Shown one piece after another: positions 9,427-18,281 of a stretch of 64,000 nt of DNA. The stretch comes from Pseudomonas marginalis (GTDB lineage: Bacteria > Pseudomonadota > Gammaproteobacteria > Pseudomonadales > Pseudomonadaceae). Where the stretch lies: NCBI RefSeq assembly GCF_001645105.1, contig NZ_LKEG01000052.1:312508-376507 (forward strand). The letters run 5' to 3'. Below the pieces are notes generated by a model. The model was not told where the DNA came from, did not search any database, and saw only the letters and a program-made list of their open reading frames with translations. The position numbers and the translations under genes were made by a program. How positions within the stretch are numbered: the first letter of the stretch is position 1; every line of letters starts with the position of its first letter.

Positions 9427-10914
9427 TCAGAATTTCCAGATCACGTCGACAAACGCGCGGTGCATGTACGAGTCGACCTGGCTGCCATAGGCATCACCCG
9501 GCTTGAACACACCCGCCCGGAAGCGCACCAGGGCCGACGGTTCGTCGATCGACTGGCTGAGCGCGGCCGGCAGCAGGCCTTTCTTGAAGTACTTGGTGAC
9601 CACCAAGTCCATCTCCTGGCCCAGGCCTTTCTTGCCGTCTTCAAGCGGCAGGGAAGTGCTGGACAGGATCGCGCCGGTCACGTCGTCGGTGTTGTTCTGC
9701 ACGGCGTCGATACCGTTGCTGCCCACCGGCTTGTTGCCGTCGACACGCCAGAACTTGTGGTACACCAGGCTGGCGTCGTAGTCCTCGCGCAGCTGCCAGG
9801 AACCGAACAGGCTCATGGACTGCATGTTGTTCATCTCGCCGCGAAACGCTTCGCCGAAACGGTGCAGGCGGGATTGGGTGCCGGTGAAGTTCGAACGGTT
9901 GCTTTGCAGGCCGTTCTGCTCGTATTCGGCACTGGCGCGGGCGTAGGCCGCACCCACTTGCCATTGAGGGTCCAGACGCAAGCGGATACCCAGGTCGGTA
10001 GCCCAGCCACTGACGTCATCGCTGCGCTTGGCCTCTGTCGGGCGGGTGCCGTCGGCGTTCAAGGCATTGACCGAATCGCGGTCGCCTCTCATGCCGGTGA
10101 CGCTGGCCCAGTAATTGACCGTGTTGGTGTTGCGCCAGTTGTAGGCGTCGCTGTTGGCTTCGATGCCGAGCCAGGTCAGGTCGCCGTTCTCGCGTTTGTC
10201 CAGCGAGTCGGTGGGCACGCCGGGTTCCGGGAAGTCGAGCTTGCCGTTGTCATGGGTGTGGTGACCACGCAGGCCGACCCACTGGCCGGGCGTCCACTGG
10301 TAGGCGGCGTCAGCGTAGAGGTGCTGGCGATCCTTGTCCTTGGGCGACAGTTCCTTGAGGTCGGTGCGGTATTCGCTGAAGCGTTCAGCGACGCCGACAT
10401 TGGCCTTGAGCAGGGTGGTGTCGAAGGTCCAGTTCAGCGCCTCGATGTTGGTGTCGCGCCATTGGCCGTCGTCATTGCGCAGGCGTTGGCGACCCAGCTT
10501 GAGGATCTCGCCGGGGTAGGGCGTGAAGCCGCTGTAGCCGACCCAGAATTCGCGCATGGCCAAGTAGTTTTTCTTGGTCTTGCGGTCGTCGTTGGTGGTC
10601 TGCTGGTTTTCGTCATCCGCCGATTGTTGCAGGGTGTCGGTCTCGATGATGTCGCTCGACACCACTGCCTGGCCCATGGCGTAGGCGCTCCACGCGCCGC
10701 TTTCGCCGTAGATCCACGGGCGCAGGTCGAGGCCGATGCCGTTGACGTCGCCGCCTTTCTGCGTGCCGAGGTCACGGTCATCTTCGGACTGTGCGGTGGC
10801 TTTGACTTCCAGGCCGAAGTTCTTCGCTTCGGTCAGTGCGGCCAGGGTCGGGCACGACCACAGCAAGGCGAAGGTCAGGCCGATGCCGGCTTTGACGAAT
10901 GGGTTGAGCTTCAT
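9427..10914 (-). CDS. algE: Alginate outer-membrane export porin AlgE
   Basis: Beta-barrel that secretes alginate across the outer membrane. The 495-residue protein has a signal peptide (about 1-26, LLWSCPTLAALT), alternating amphipathic strands with many aromatic girdle residues, and the outer-membrane C-terminal signature ending VDVIWKF. Its ATG overlaps the algK stop (ATGA), which suggests translational coupling to its lipoprotein partner AlgK. Confidence 0.97.
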   Translation of the reverse strand: MKLNPFVKAGIGLTFALLWSCPTLAALTEAKNFGLEVKATAQSEDDRDLGTQKGGDVNGIGLDLRPWIYGESGAWSAYAMGQAVVSSDIIETDTLQQSADDENQQTTNDDRKTKKNYLAMREFWVGYSGFTPYPGEILKLGRQRLRNDDGQWRDTNIEALNWTFDTTLLKANVGVAERFSEYRTDLKELSPKDKDRQHLYADAAYQWTPGQWVGLRGHHTHDNGKLDFPEPGVPTDSLDKRENGDLTWLGIEANSDAYNWRNTNTVNYWASVTGMRGDRDSVNALNADGTRPTEAKRSDDVSGWATDLGIRLRLDPQWQVGAAYARASAEYEQNGLQSNRSNFTGTQSRLHRFGEAFRGEMNNMQSMSLFGSWQLREDYDASLVYHKFWRVDGNKPVGSNGIDAVQNNTDDVTGAILSSTSLPLEDGKKGLGQEMDLVVTKYFKKGLLPAALSQSIDEPSALVRFRAGVFKPGDAYGSQVDSYMHRAFVDVIWKF

Positions 10915-12452
10915 AGGGATTCCTCGCCGTCTTCTTCTTCCAGGGCGTGCAGTTGCAGCGTGCTCTGGGCCAGGGTGCCGCGGGTGGCCAGTTCCTGTTG
11001 CACCAGGCGTTGGCCTTGAGCGCGTTGCTCAGGCGTCAGCGGTGCTTCCAGCTGCGTGGCCAAGTCATTGGCCTCTGGCGTGTCCTGGGCTTTAGCCAAT
11101 TGGCTGAAGACATAGGCATTCAATGGGTCGGGCTTGGTGCCCTTGCCTTGGGAAAACAACTGGGCGATGGCGAAGTCGGCGCTGTTCTGGCCGTTGCGCG
11201 CAGCGGTCAGCAAGTGATCCAGGGCTTTTTGCGAGTAGACCTGGCCCAAGTAGCCACGGCGGTAGATCTGGCCGAGGTAGTAATCGGCGGCCACTTCGCG
11301 GCCCACGGCTTTCTGGAAATGCGCTTCGGCCGCCTTGGCGTCCGCCGGCACCCACTTGCCTTCGTAGTAGAGCTTGCCCAGCAACAGCTCGGCGCGCGGC
11401 TGGTCGGCGGCGCGGCCGTTGTCCAGGTACTTCATCATCTGGTCGACGTCGCCCAATTCTGGGAAGTCGTAGAGCAGTTGCGCCAGGCTGACCCATGAAG
11501 CCGGGTAGCCAGGGGCGATTTTTTCCAGCAGGGCCTGGGCGGTTTTCTCGTCAGGCTTGCCCAGGGAGGCGTCGCCCAACACACGTGCCACGCTATCAAC
11601 ACGCTGAGCGGTGACGGTGCCACGGCTGTAACCGGCTTCCATCTGCTTGAGCAGTTCGGCCTGTTTTTCGGGCTCGGCTTTTTTCTGGTAGACGGTGGCC
11701 AGCTCGACGTAGCAGATGTCGGTGGTGTTCAGCGCGGCTTTACAGATGCGCTCGACATCATCCAGATGCTGGTCGTAGGTGTCCTGGGTGCGATACAGCA
11801 GCACCTGGGCCAAGCCGGCTTCCGGATAACCCGCTGCTTGCCACTTGCTGATCTGCTGCTGGGCGTTCACATTCGGAAAGCTGTGCGGGTATTGCAGGTA
11901 CAGCATCGCCAGCGGGATTAGCGTGTTGCCTTCGCCATTGGCGAAGGCTTTTTTCAGCAGGCCTTCGGCTTCATGGTGTTCGGCTTCGGTGCTGCCTGGC
12001 TTGGCTACCAGCAGGCGACCGAGGCGTGCTTGGGCACGGGGCGAGGTGTCCGCCGCCGCACGGTAAGTGGCTTCAGCCTGTTTGATTTGCGCCGGGTCGC
12101 GGGTGCCTACCTGGATATCGGCCAGGCCCACTTGGGCCTCGCTGTAACCCAGGTCTGCCAGTTGCTGGTAATTCTGCTGCGCGGTGACGGTGTCGCCACG
12201 CTTGAGCGCTTCATTGGCCAGGCGTTGGTCGGGCAGGCCGGCGCAACCGGCGAGGCTGACTGCGAGTGCCAGCAACGCTACTGAACCCAATTGGCAACTG
12301 CTTTTGTGGCGAGGGAGCTTGCTCCCGCTGGGGTGCGTAGCGCCCCCAAAAGCCGGCTCCAGCTGCGCTGTCGAACGGGAGCAAGCGCCCTCGCCACAGC
12401 AAGCCCGCTCCCGCAGGGAATGCGGTGTGTTTGGGATAGTCATCACAGGCAT
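10911..12452 (-). CDS. algK: Alginate biosynthesis lipoprotein AlgK with REPIN-expanded N-terminus
   Basis: Outer-membrane lipoprotein with TPR/Sel1-like repeats that helps assemble the AlgE secretin. Repeats such as SEAQVGLADIQVG, AQARLGRLLV and AELLLGKLYYEGK are visible. The lipobox LAVSLAGC places the acylated cysteine at residue 70 when translation begins at the ATG at 12452. About 40 residues between the start and the hydrophobic segment (from RERACCGEGACS to GSKLPRHK) are encoded by a REP doublet at 12306-12397. Most AlgK signal peptides are about 25-30 residues. No closer ATG exists; an in-frame TTG just before GSVALLALAV lacks a ribosome site and basic residues. Either a very long n-region is tolerated or a non-standard start is used. 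Confidence 0.93.
   Translation of the reverse strand: MPVMTIPNTPHSLRERACCGEGACSRSTAQLEPAFGGATHPSGSKLPRHKSSCQLGSVALLALAVSLAGCAGLPDQRLANEALKRGDTVTAQQNYQQLADLGYSEAQVGLADIQVGTRDPAQIKQAEATYRAAADTSPRAQARLGRLLVAKPGSTEAEHHEAEGLLKKAFANGEGNTLIPLAMLYLQYPHSFPNVNAQQQISKWQAAGYPEAGLAQVLLYRTQDTYDQHLDDVERICKAALNTTDICYVELATVYQKKAEPEKQAELLKQMEAGYSRGTVTAQRVDSVARVLGDASLGKPDEKTAQALLEKIAPGYPASWVSLAQLLYDFPELGDVDQMMKYLDNGRAADQPRAELLLGKLYYEGKWVPADAKAAEAHFQKAVGREVAADYYLGQIYRRGYLGQVYSQKALDHLLTAARNGQNSADFAIAQLFSQGKGTKPDPLNAYVFSQLAKAQDTPEANDLATQLEAPLTPEQRAQGQRLVQQELATRGTLAQSTLQLHALEEEDGEESL
12306..12397. repeat. REP doublet (REPIN) inside the 5' coding part of algK
   Basis: Inverted copies of GTGGCGAGGGAGCTTGCTCC (12306-12325) and its reverse complement (ending at 12397) flank a 45-bp core. 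A third REP-like half (AAGCCCGCTCCCGC) follows at 12401. The element is open in the algK frame and so is translated or at least tolerated there. Its sequence matches the REPIN cores of the mobile elements at 29347 and 53541. Confidence 0.9.
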
Positions 12453-12460
12453 GTCCTCGC

Positions 12461-13627
12461 TTACAGACCGTGGGCCATGGCTTTATCGATCAGCCAGTTC
12501 AGCGATGGGCCACGGTCGCTGATCACTTCGACTGGGCGGCCGGCGTAGGTGCTGTCCAGCGGTGCGTCAGGTTTGATCTGTACGCGGATGTCGGAGGACA
12601 GGTCGGCGCTGTTCAGGCTGGTGCTGCTGACGATGGTGCCGGTGCGCAGCTGTTCTTCGTCGGCCACCTGGAAGCTCACGGGTGTACCTGGGCGAACATC
12701 AGCGAACTGACGGTAGGTGAAGCGTGCTTCAACATTGGCCTGGGCGCCGCGCGGCACCAGTTGGAAGATCACGTCGCCTTTGCTGGCGTACTGACCGTCG
12801 GCGACCAGTTGCTGGGCAACGATGCAGTCGCACGGCGACGTCAAGGTGCCAGTCATTTGCTTGCCGAACAGTTCCTCAACCTTGGCCGGTTGCAGTTGGT
12901 CTTCGTCCAAGTGGCCCTTGAGCACATCGAGCATGCTGGTGCTGAAGGTCGCCAGCGGCGCGCCTTTGGCGGCGATCGCGTCACCTTTGAGCAAGCTTTG
13001 CACGGTGCCGTCGCGCGGCATCGTTACGTTCATGCCGGGCACGCTCACCAGGCCAGCCTGTGCGTGGCTGACGAAATACATGCCATACACCGACTTGAAG
13101 ACAAAGCCGAACGCCGCCAGGCCCACCAGGAAGATCGCCAGGCTGAACGTCACGGCGCGCAGGCGGCCGAAGGCGCTCATATTGCTGCCGCTGTCCTTGA
13201 CCTTGCGCGCCTTGGTGAAGTTGTCGCGCTGCAAGGTCGCCAGCACGTCGCCCATGGTCACGATGTCACCGGACAGGTGCGAAGTGATCAGGTGGCGCAG
13301 GGTGGAAATATCCTGGGCGTCGAGGTTCTGGAACTGGCAACCGGTGCGGCCGGTCTGGCGATCGTAGGAGCGAATCTGCAGCTCCACGTCCATCGCCAGG
13401 CCGAGGTTATCGATGACGAACTGCAGGCGACCCTTGTGCACTTCACCGATGGTCAGCGGTTGGGTGGCGGTGAACGCCAGGCCGCCGGCGGAGAGGTCGA
13501 TCACCCGTGCTTCGGTCTGGGTGCGGTCAGTGTTGAAGAAGCGCAGCTTGGCCGGGATTTTGACACGGGCGTGCTGGCGCTGGGCTTCGGATTCGTGGAC
13601 TACGTTGGCGTTTACTGGACTGTTCAT
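12461..13627 (-). CDS. alg44: Alginate polymerase c-di-GMP receptor Alg44
   Basis: Inner-membrane protein that activates Alg8 polymerase on binding cyclic di-GMP. It has 388 residues. The N-terminal PilZ domain has R17 and R21 of the RxxxR motif and D44/S46 of DLSAGG, the same numbering known for the P. aeruginosa protein. A single membrane segment lies near 155-180 (VTFSLAIFLVGLAAFGFVF), followed by a periplasmic membrane-fusion-protein-like region. It lies between alg8 and algK, 8 bp before the latter. Confidence 0.97.
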   Translation of the reverse strand: MNSPVNANVVHESEAQRQHARVKIPAKLRFFNTDRTQTEARVIDLSAGGLAFTATQPLTIGEVHKGRLQFVIDNLGLAMDVELQIRSYDRQTGRTGCQFQNLDAQDISTLRHLITSHLSGDIVTMGDVLATLQRDNFTKARKVKDSGSNMSAFGRLRAVTFSLAIFLVGLAAFGFVFKSVYGMYFVSHAQAGLVSVPGMNVTMPRDGTVQSLLKGDAIAAKGAPLATFSTSMLDVLKGHLDEDQLQPAKVEELFGKQMTGTLTSPCDCIVAQQLVADGQYASKGDVIFQLVPRGAQANVEARFTYRQFADVRPGTPVSFQVADEEQLRTGTIVSSTSLNSADLSSDIRVQIKPDAPLDSTYAGRPVEVISDRGPSLNWLIDKAMAHGL

Positions 13628-13664
13628 CAGGGCATTTCCTAGAGTTAATTCAGGCTTGGCAGGG

Positions 13665-15146
13665 TCAGACCATCATCAGCAACACGGCAACGAAGATGCT
13701 GCCGGCGGAGAAGGTCATGGTCCGAGACGACCAGGTGTTGAACCAACGTTGAAAGCTGGCCAAATCGCGGGTCAGTTTGGTGTCCTGGCGGGTCCAGGAC
13801 TGTTGATCAAGGCGGAAGAACACGTAGATCTTCACCAACGCGCCCATGATCTGGTTGTAATAGAGAATCATCGGGTACGCCGGGCCGATCGTGTGGCCGG
13901 AGCACGACAGCAGCAGGGTCAGGATCAGGCGAGTGATGCCGATCCACAGCAGGTACGCAAGGATGAACGCGCCGCCGTACTTGAAGGTGGCGATGATCGC
14001 CACGGTCAGGCCGAGCAGGGAGGTCCACATCGACACGCGCTGGTCGAACAGCACCACGCTGGTGAACAGGCCGAGGCGGCGAACACCCAGGCCCAGGGCG
14101 CGGGAGTTCTGGCGCAGGTTGTTGCCGTACCAGCGGAACATCAGCTTGCGGCTGGCCTTGATAAAGCTCTTTTCCGGTGGGTGTTCCACGGTGTTGATCG
14201 CCGCATCCGGCACGTAGAAGGTGTCGTAGCCCAGGCGCATCAGGCTGAACCAGCTGGATTTGTCATCACCGGTGAGGAATTTGAAGCGGCCCAGGCGCCA
14301 GTGTTGCAGCGAGTCGCTTTCCACGTCGGCGATAAAGCCCGGGTCGGTGACGACGCTGGCACGGAACACCGACATACGACCGGTCATGGTCAGTACGCGC
14401 TTGGACAGGGCCATGGAGCACATGTTGATGTGGCGTTGGGCGAAGCGCAGTTTGTGCCACTCGCTCATGATGTAGCCGCCGCGTACTTCGCAGAACTCGT
14501 TGGTGGTCAGGCCACCGACATTACCGAACAGCTGGAACCACGGCACGGTCTTGCGCACGACGCCTTCGGCGAGCACGGTGTCGCCGTCGATCACCGCAAC
14601 CACGGCACGGTCGTCCGGCAGGTGGCGGGAGATGGCGCGGAAACCGAATGCCAGGCCATCGCGCTTGCCGGTGCCGGCGATACGCACGAAGTCGAGCTTC
14701 ACATGCTCCGGCGGGTTCATGCGTTCCCACAGGCTCTTCACCAGCAGCTCATCGGACATTTCCACCAGCGAGCAGACCACGGTGGTGGGGAAGCCGCATT
14801 CGATGGCTTCACGGATCACCGAGCTGTAGACCTGCGCGGTGGTCAGCGCATCGATACGGAAACTGGTGACCATCAGGAACACATGGGACGGGTCGGCAGC
14901 CTTGCCCAGCTTGCGCACTTTACGGCGCAGGTGCGGGTAGACCACGTACAGGAACAGCATGCCGCGAAAGAAATGCGTTGCACCCATCGAGTAGCGCCAG
15001 ATACCGACGGCGCCAATCAGGAAAATAAAATTCTTCGACTCGGAGTCGAACGTACTCGCCGGCAACAACGCGGCGAGACCCATCAGCAGGCTCAGAAAGA
15101 ACAGCCAGCCGGCGGATTGGAGCAGTACGTGTTTTAACTTGGACAT
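13665..15146 (-). CDS. alg8: Alginate polymerase glycosyltransferase Alg8
   Basis: GT2-family membrane glycosyltransferase that polymerises GDP-mannuronate. It has 493 residues from the ATG at 15146 (MSKLKHVLLQS). N-terminal membrane helices are followed by the catalytic domain with VAVIDGDTVL (D-x-D) near residue 195, TGDDKSSW near 290 and RWYGNNLRQN near 335, then C-terminal helices. It follows algD by 83 bp and forms the core polymerase with Alg44. Confidence 0.96.
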   Translation of the reverse strand: MSKLKHVLLQSAGWLFFLSLLMGLAALLPASTFDSESKNFIFLIGAVGIWRYSMGATHFFRGMLFLYVVYPHLRRKVRKLGKAADPSHVFLMVTSFRIDALTTAQVYSSVIREAIECGFPTTVVCSLVEMSDELLVKSLWERMNPPEHVKLDFVRIAGTGKRDGLAFGFRAISRHLPDDRAVVAVIDGDTVLAEGVVRKTVPWFQLFGNVGGLTTNEFCEVRGGYIMSEWHKLRFAQRHINMCSMALSKRVLTMTGRMSVFRASVVTDPGFIADVESDSLQHWRLGRFKFLTGDDKSSWFSLMRLGYDTFYVPDAAINTVEHPPEKSFIKASRKLMFRWYGNNLRQNSRALGLGVRRLGLFTSVVLFDQRVSMWTSLLGLTVAIIATFKYGGAFILAYLLWIGITRLILTLLLSCSGHTIGPAYPMILYYNQIMGALVKIYVFFRLDQQSWTRQDTKLTRDLASFQRWFNTWSSRTMTFSAGSIFVAVLLMMV

Positions 15147-15229
15147 AAGCGTCATCCGAAGGTGAAGAAGGCTCCAGGCTGCAAGCGCTGGGGATTGGTA
15201 CGCTTGCAGCCCGGAACTTGCCGTTGCTG

Positions 15230-16546
15230 TTACCAGCAAATGCCTTCGGTGCGGCCGCTGACGCTGGTGGCTGCGGACATGAAGCCCACCAGGTCGACGA
15301 CTTGCTTGCCGTGCGGTGCGTTATGCGCCAGGGCACGGAACTTCTCATCGCGGTTGCCCAGGATGATCACGTCGGAGTTGTTGATCACGTCATCGAAGTC
15401 CGAATTGAGCAGGGACGACACGTGCGGGATCTTGCCTTCGATGTAGTCTTTGTTTGCACCGTGGACACGGGCGTACTCGACGTTGCTGTCGTAGATGCTC
15501 AGGTCGTAACCCTTGCCGATCAGCATTTCGGCCAGTTCGACCAGCGGGCTTTCGCGCAGGTCATCGGTGCCGGCCTTGAAGCTCAGGCCCAGCAAGGCGA
15601 TGCGGCGTTTGTCGTGGCTGGAGACGATGTCGAAGGCGTTCTGCACCTGGGACTCGTTGCTGCGCATCAGCGAGTTGAGCAGCGGTGCTTCCACGTCCAG
15701 GGAACCTGCGCGGTAAGTCAGGGCGCGCACGTCTTTTGGCAGGCACGAGCCGCCGAACGCGAAGCCTGGGCGCATGTAGTACTGGGACAGGTTGAGGGTC
15801 TTGTCCTGGCAGACCACTTCCATCACTTCGCGACCGTCGACGCCGACAGCCTTGGCGATGTTGCCGATCTCGTTGGCGAAGGTGACCTTGGTGGCGTGCC
15901 ACACGTTGCAGGTGTACTTGATCATTTCGGCGACAGCGATGTCCTTGCGGATGATCGGCGCGTCGAGTTCTTCGTACAGCGACTGCAGGACATCGCCGGA
16001 GGCTTTGTCGAATTCGCCGATGACGGTCATCGGTGGCAGGTCGTAGTCGGCGATGGCGGTGGATTCACGCAGGAATTCCGGGTTGACCGCGACACCGAAG
16101 TCGACGCCGGCTTTTTTGCCCGAGCAGTCTTCAAGGATCGGGATCACCACGTTGGCCACGGTGCCAGGCAGAACGGTGCTGCGCACGACCACGGTGTGGC
16201 GAGTGGCTTTGTCACGCAGGACCAGGCCGATTTCGCGGCACACCGCTTCGATGTAATCCAGTTCCAGGTCGCCGTTTTTCTTGCTTGGCGTGCCGACGCA
16301 AATCATCGACAAGTCGGTGTCGCGAATGGCTTCGGCGAAATTGGTCGTGCCGCGCAGCCGGCCGGTTTCGATACCCTGGCTCAACAGTTCGCCCAGACCC
16401 GGTTCAACGATTGGCGATTTGCCTGCATTGATCAGGTCAATCTTGTCCTTGGAGATGTCTACGCCGACCACTTCGTGGCCACGGGCAGACAGGCAACCGG
16501 CACATACTGCGCCAACGTAACCGAGACCAAATATGCTGATGCGCAT
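15230..16546 (-). CDS. algD: GDP-mannose 6-dehydrogenase AlgD
   Basis: Makes GDP-mannuronic acid from GDP-mannose with two NAD+, the committed step of alginate synthesis. It has 438 residues from the ATG at 16546 (MRISIFGLGYVGAVCAG), where the Rossmann motif starts at once. Also visible are the central EMIKYTCNVWHATKVTFANEIG and the catalytic cysteine in PGFAFGGSCLPKDVRAL near residue 268. It is the first gene of the operon, behind a leader of several hundred bases. Confidence 0.98.
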   Translation of the reverse strand: MRISIFGLGYVGAVCAGCLSARGHEVVGVDISKDKIDLINAGKSPIVEPGLGELLSQGIETGRLRGTTNFAEAIRDTDLSMICVGTPSKKNGDLELDYIEAVCREIGLVLRDKATRHTVVVRSTVLPGTVANVVIPILEDCSGKKAGVDFGVAVNPEFLRESTAIADYDLPPMTVIGEFDKASGDVLQSLYEELDAPIIRKDIAVAEMIKYTCNVWHATKVTFANEIGNIAKAVGVDGREVMEVVCQDKTLNLSQYYMRPGFAFGGSCLPKDVRALTYRAGSLDVEAPLLNSLMRSNESQVQNAFDIVSSHDKRRIALLGLSFKAGTDDLRESPLVELAEMLIGKGYDLSIYDSNVEYARVHGANKDYIEGKIPHVSSLLNSDFDDVINNSDVIILGNRDEKFRALAHNAPHGKQVVDLVGFMSAATSVSGRTEGICW

Positions 16547-16703
16547 CGCATTTACCTCTTCGTCATTCAAGACTGTGTTAATCGTGCCTATTAAGGCCGG
16601 AATTCATGTTTGCAAGCGTCACTGATGCCGCGAAAGTTAGGCGAATAGACGCCGACTTACCGCGTACAGGCATGTTAAATAGTGAGTGACTAACTATTGC
16701 ACT

Positions 16704-16721
16704 CAAGTTGTGCGCAACTTG
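16704..16721. promoter_or_regulatory. Inverted repeat in the algD leader
   Basis: CAAGTTG-TGCG-CAACTTG, 7-bp perfect arms with a 4-base loop, lies about 160 bp upstream of the algD start. It could be a protein-binding site or an RNA hairpin; the binder is unknown. Confidence 0.4.
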
Positions 16722-17029
16722 GCCTTGTTATTGGGGCTTGCCCTCAAATGCAGCCAGCCTTCCTGGGAGAAGGGCTTGGCGCCAGTGCCGCAGGACCTTG
16801 ATAGAGGCGTTTAGCCTTTAACTATCAATGCCTTGGGTTTTATCACTGACCCATTAGGGTAAGCACAGCCTTGGCCTATAGTTCGTGGCAATTGATCCTT
16901 ATCGCCGCTCTCAACTAATCGGTTGGTAATGTGACCACTGAGTCAAAGTTCATGTGACAACTTTGCTACTTCCATTGGTCTGCCATGTAAGTCATCTCCT
17001 ACAGGAACAGAGAATTTCGTTACCGGTGG

Positions 17030-17056
17030 TATGAGCAGTGCTTTAGGACGAAGTTC
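17030..17056 (-). promoter_or_regulatory. Candidate AlgU (sigma-22) promoter of the alginate operon
   Basis: On the minus strand GGAACTT, 16 bp, then TCATA fits the AlgU/RpoE-type consensus GAACTT-N16-TCTGA with a fully matching -35 and a partly matching -10. A transcript from here would have a leader of about 475 nt. A second GAACTT near 16941 lacks a convincing -10. Confidence 0.5.
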
Positions 17057-17224
17057 CAGGCCGCTCATCCTGTTTCCAGAAATTTCTTGAAATATTAGGA
17101 AAGATGGCACTGGTAGTATATTGATAGCACTTGCTATTTGGGCCAGTAGTTATAGGGAGTTGGCGCGAAGGGATAGTTTTGTGCCACCAGTGTTTTAAAA
17201 AATTGGTGCCACTACGAAAAAAAA

Positions 17225-17236
17225 CGACAAATGTCG
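17225..17236. promoter_or_regulatory. Inverted repeat upstream of the algD promoter
   Basis: CGACA-AA-TGTCG lies about 170 bp upstream of the proposed -35 of algD. It may be an operator for one of the alginate regulators, but it does not match a motif I can assign with confidence. Confidence 0.3.
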
Positions 17237-17320
17237 AGTGAAAGAATTTTTAGGGAAGCGCCTGAATATTTTTTGACGCCAAAATAATGACGATTTCGGG
17301 CGTGGAATGCAGGCAAAAAT

Positions 17321-17345
17321 GTGGGAGGGGGCTTGCCCTTCCCAC
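17321..17345. repeat. REP palindrome downstream of yaaA
   Basis: A slightly imperfect copy of the GTGGGAGGGGGCTTGCCC family hairpin, flanked by A- and T-rich bases. It lies 38 bp past the yaaA stop and may end that transcript. Confidence 0.85.
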
Positions 17346-17382
17346 ATTTGATTTTTAGCGTCGATGAGGTCGGAGCAGGGCT

Positions 17383-18162
17383 TTATTCCGGTGCGTGATC
17401 GCGCAAAAACACCAGGTTGTCAGGCTTCGACTGCTCGGCATTGAAGCGATAGCCCTGCACATCGAACTGCTTGAGCTTGGCCGGGTCGTTGATGCGTTCT
17501 TCGATCACGAAGCGGCTCATCATGCCCCGGGCCTTTTTGGCGTAGAAACTGATGATCTTGTACTGGCCGTTCTTGAGGTCCTTGAACTCGGTGTTGATGA
17601 TCCGCGCGTTCAGGGCGGTGCGCTTGACCGCCGAGAAGTACTCGTTGGAGGCCAGGTTGAGCAGCACGTCATCACCTTGTGCGGCCAGTGCTTCATTGAG
17701 CCACTCGCTGATGCGGGTGCCCCAGAAGGCGTACAGGTCCTTGCCACGGGCGTTGGGCAGTTTGGTGCCCATCTCCAGGCGGTACGGCATCATCAGGTCC
17801 AGCGGGCGCAGCAGGCCGTACAGGCCGGAGAGCATGCGCAGGTGGTCCTGGGCGTAGGTGAAATCGGCGTCGCTGAAGGTGTCGGCATTCAGGCCGGTGT
17901 AGACGTCACCCTTGAACGCCAGCAACGCCTGCTTGGCATTGGCTTGGGTGAAGGCGGGCGTCCAACTGCCGAAGCGGGCAGCGTTGAGGCCGCCGATCTT
18001 GTCGGATACGTGCATCAATTCGCTGATTTGCGCCGGGCTCAGTTCGCGCAATTGTTCGATCAGCTCCTGGGAGTGGTCGAGGTATTGCGGCTGGGTGAAG
18101 CGCGGGGTTACCGGCTTTGACTCGAAATCGAGGGTCTTGGCGGGGGAAATCACCATCAGCAT
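17383..18162 (-). CDS. yaaA: Peroxide stress protein YaaA (DUF328)
   Basis: The 259-residue cytoplasmic protein matches the YaaA/UPF0246 family. It starts MLMVISPAKTLDFES, then has AFKGDVYTGL, LRMLSGLYGLLRPLDLMMPYRLEMGTKL and the C-terminal FYAKKARGMMSRF. In E. coli, YaaA limits intracellular iron and damage during hydrogen peroxide stress and has been reported to bind DNA. It is a single gene, divergent from the deacetylase-like gene and unrelated to the alginate operon downstream. Confidence 0.95.
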   Translation of the reverse strand: MLMVISPAKTLDFESKPVTPRFTQPQYLDHSQELIEQLRELSPAQISELMHVSDKIGGLNAARFGSWTPAFTQANAKQALLAFKGDVYTGLNADTFSDADFTYAQDHLRMLSGLYGLLRPLDLMMPYRLEMGTKLPNARGKDLYAFWGTRISEWLNEALAAQGDDVLLNLASNEYFSAVKRTALNARIINTEFKDLKNGQYKIISFYAKKARGMMSRFVIEERINDPAKLKQFDVQGYRFNAEQSKPDNLVFLRDHAPE

Positions 18163-18281
18163 GAAGTCGTCTCCTGTAAACGTGGAGGGATTCTAGGGGG
18201 TTGGGCGTTTTGACTCCACCTATGATGGCGATAGGCGCGATCCGCTATGATGGCCGGTGACTCTGGAGAGGGAGACCCCGT

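Larger units (their letters stand above)
16547..17382. other. Long algD promoter/leader region
   Basis: There is no credible gene in these 836 bp, and the composition is more AT-rich than its neighbours. The region holds a sigma-22-like promoter (17030-17056), a hairpin in the leader (16704-16721), an inverted repeat CGACA-AA-TGTCG (17225-17236) and, at its far end, a REP palindrome after yaaA. A long algD leader is usual in Pseudomonas. Confidence 0.8.

Noticed and set aside
12211..12402. 63-codon minus-strand frame covering the algK REPIN
   Set aside because: A by-product of the REP sequence in another frame, with no ribosome site or homology.
16915..16945. Second GAACTT as an AlgU promoter for algD
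   Set aside because: No -10 near TCTGA at 16-17 bp; the site at 17030-17056 is better.
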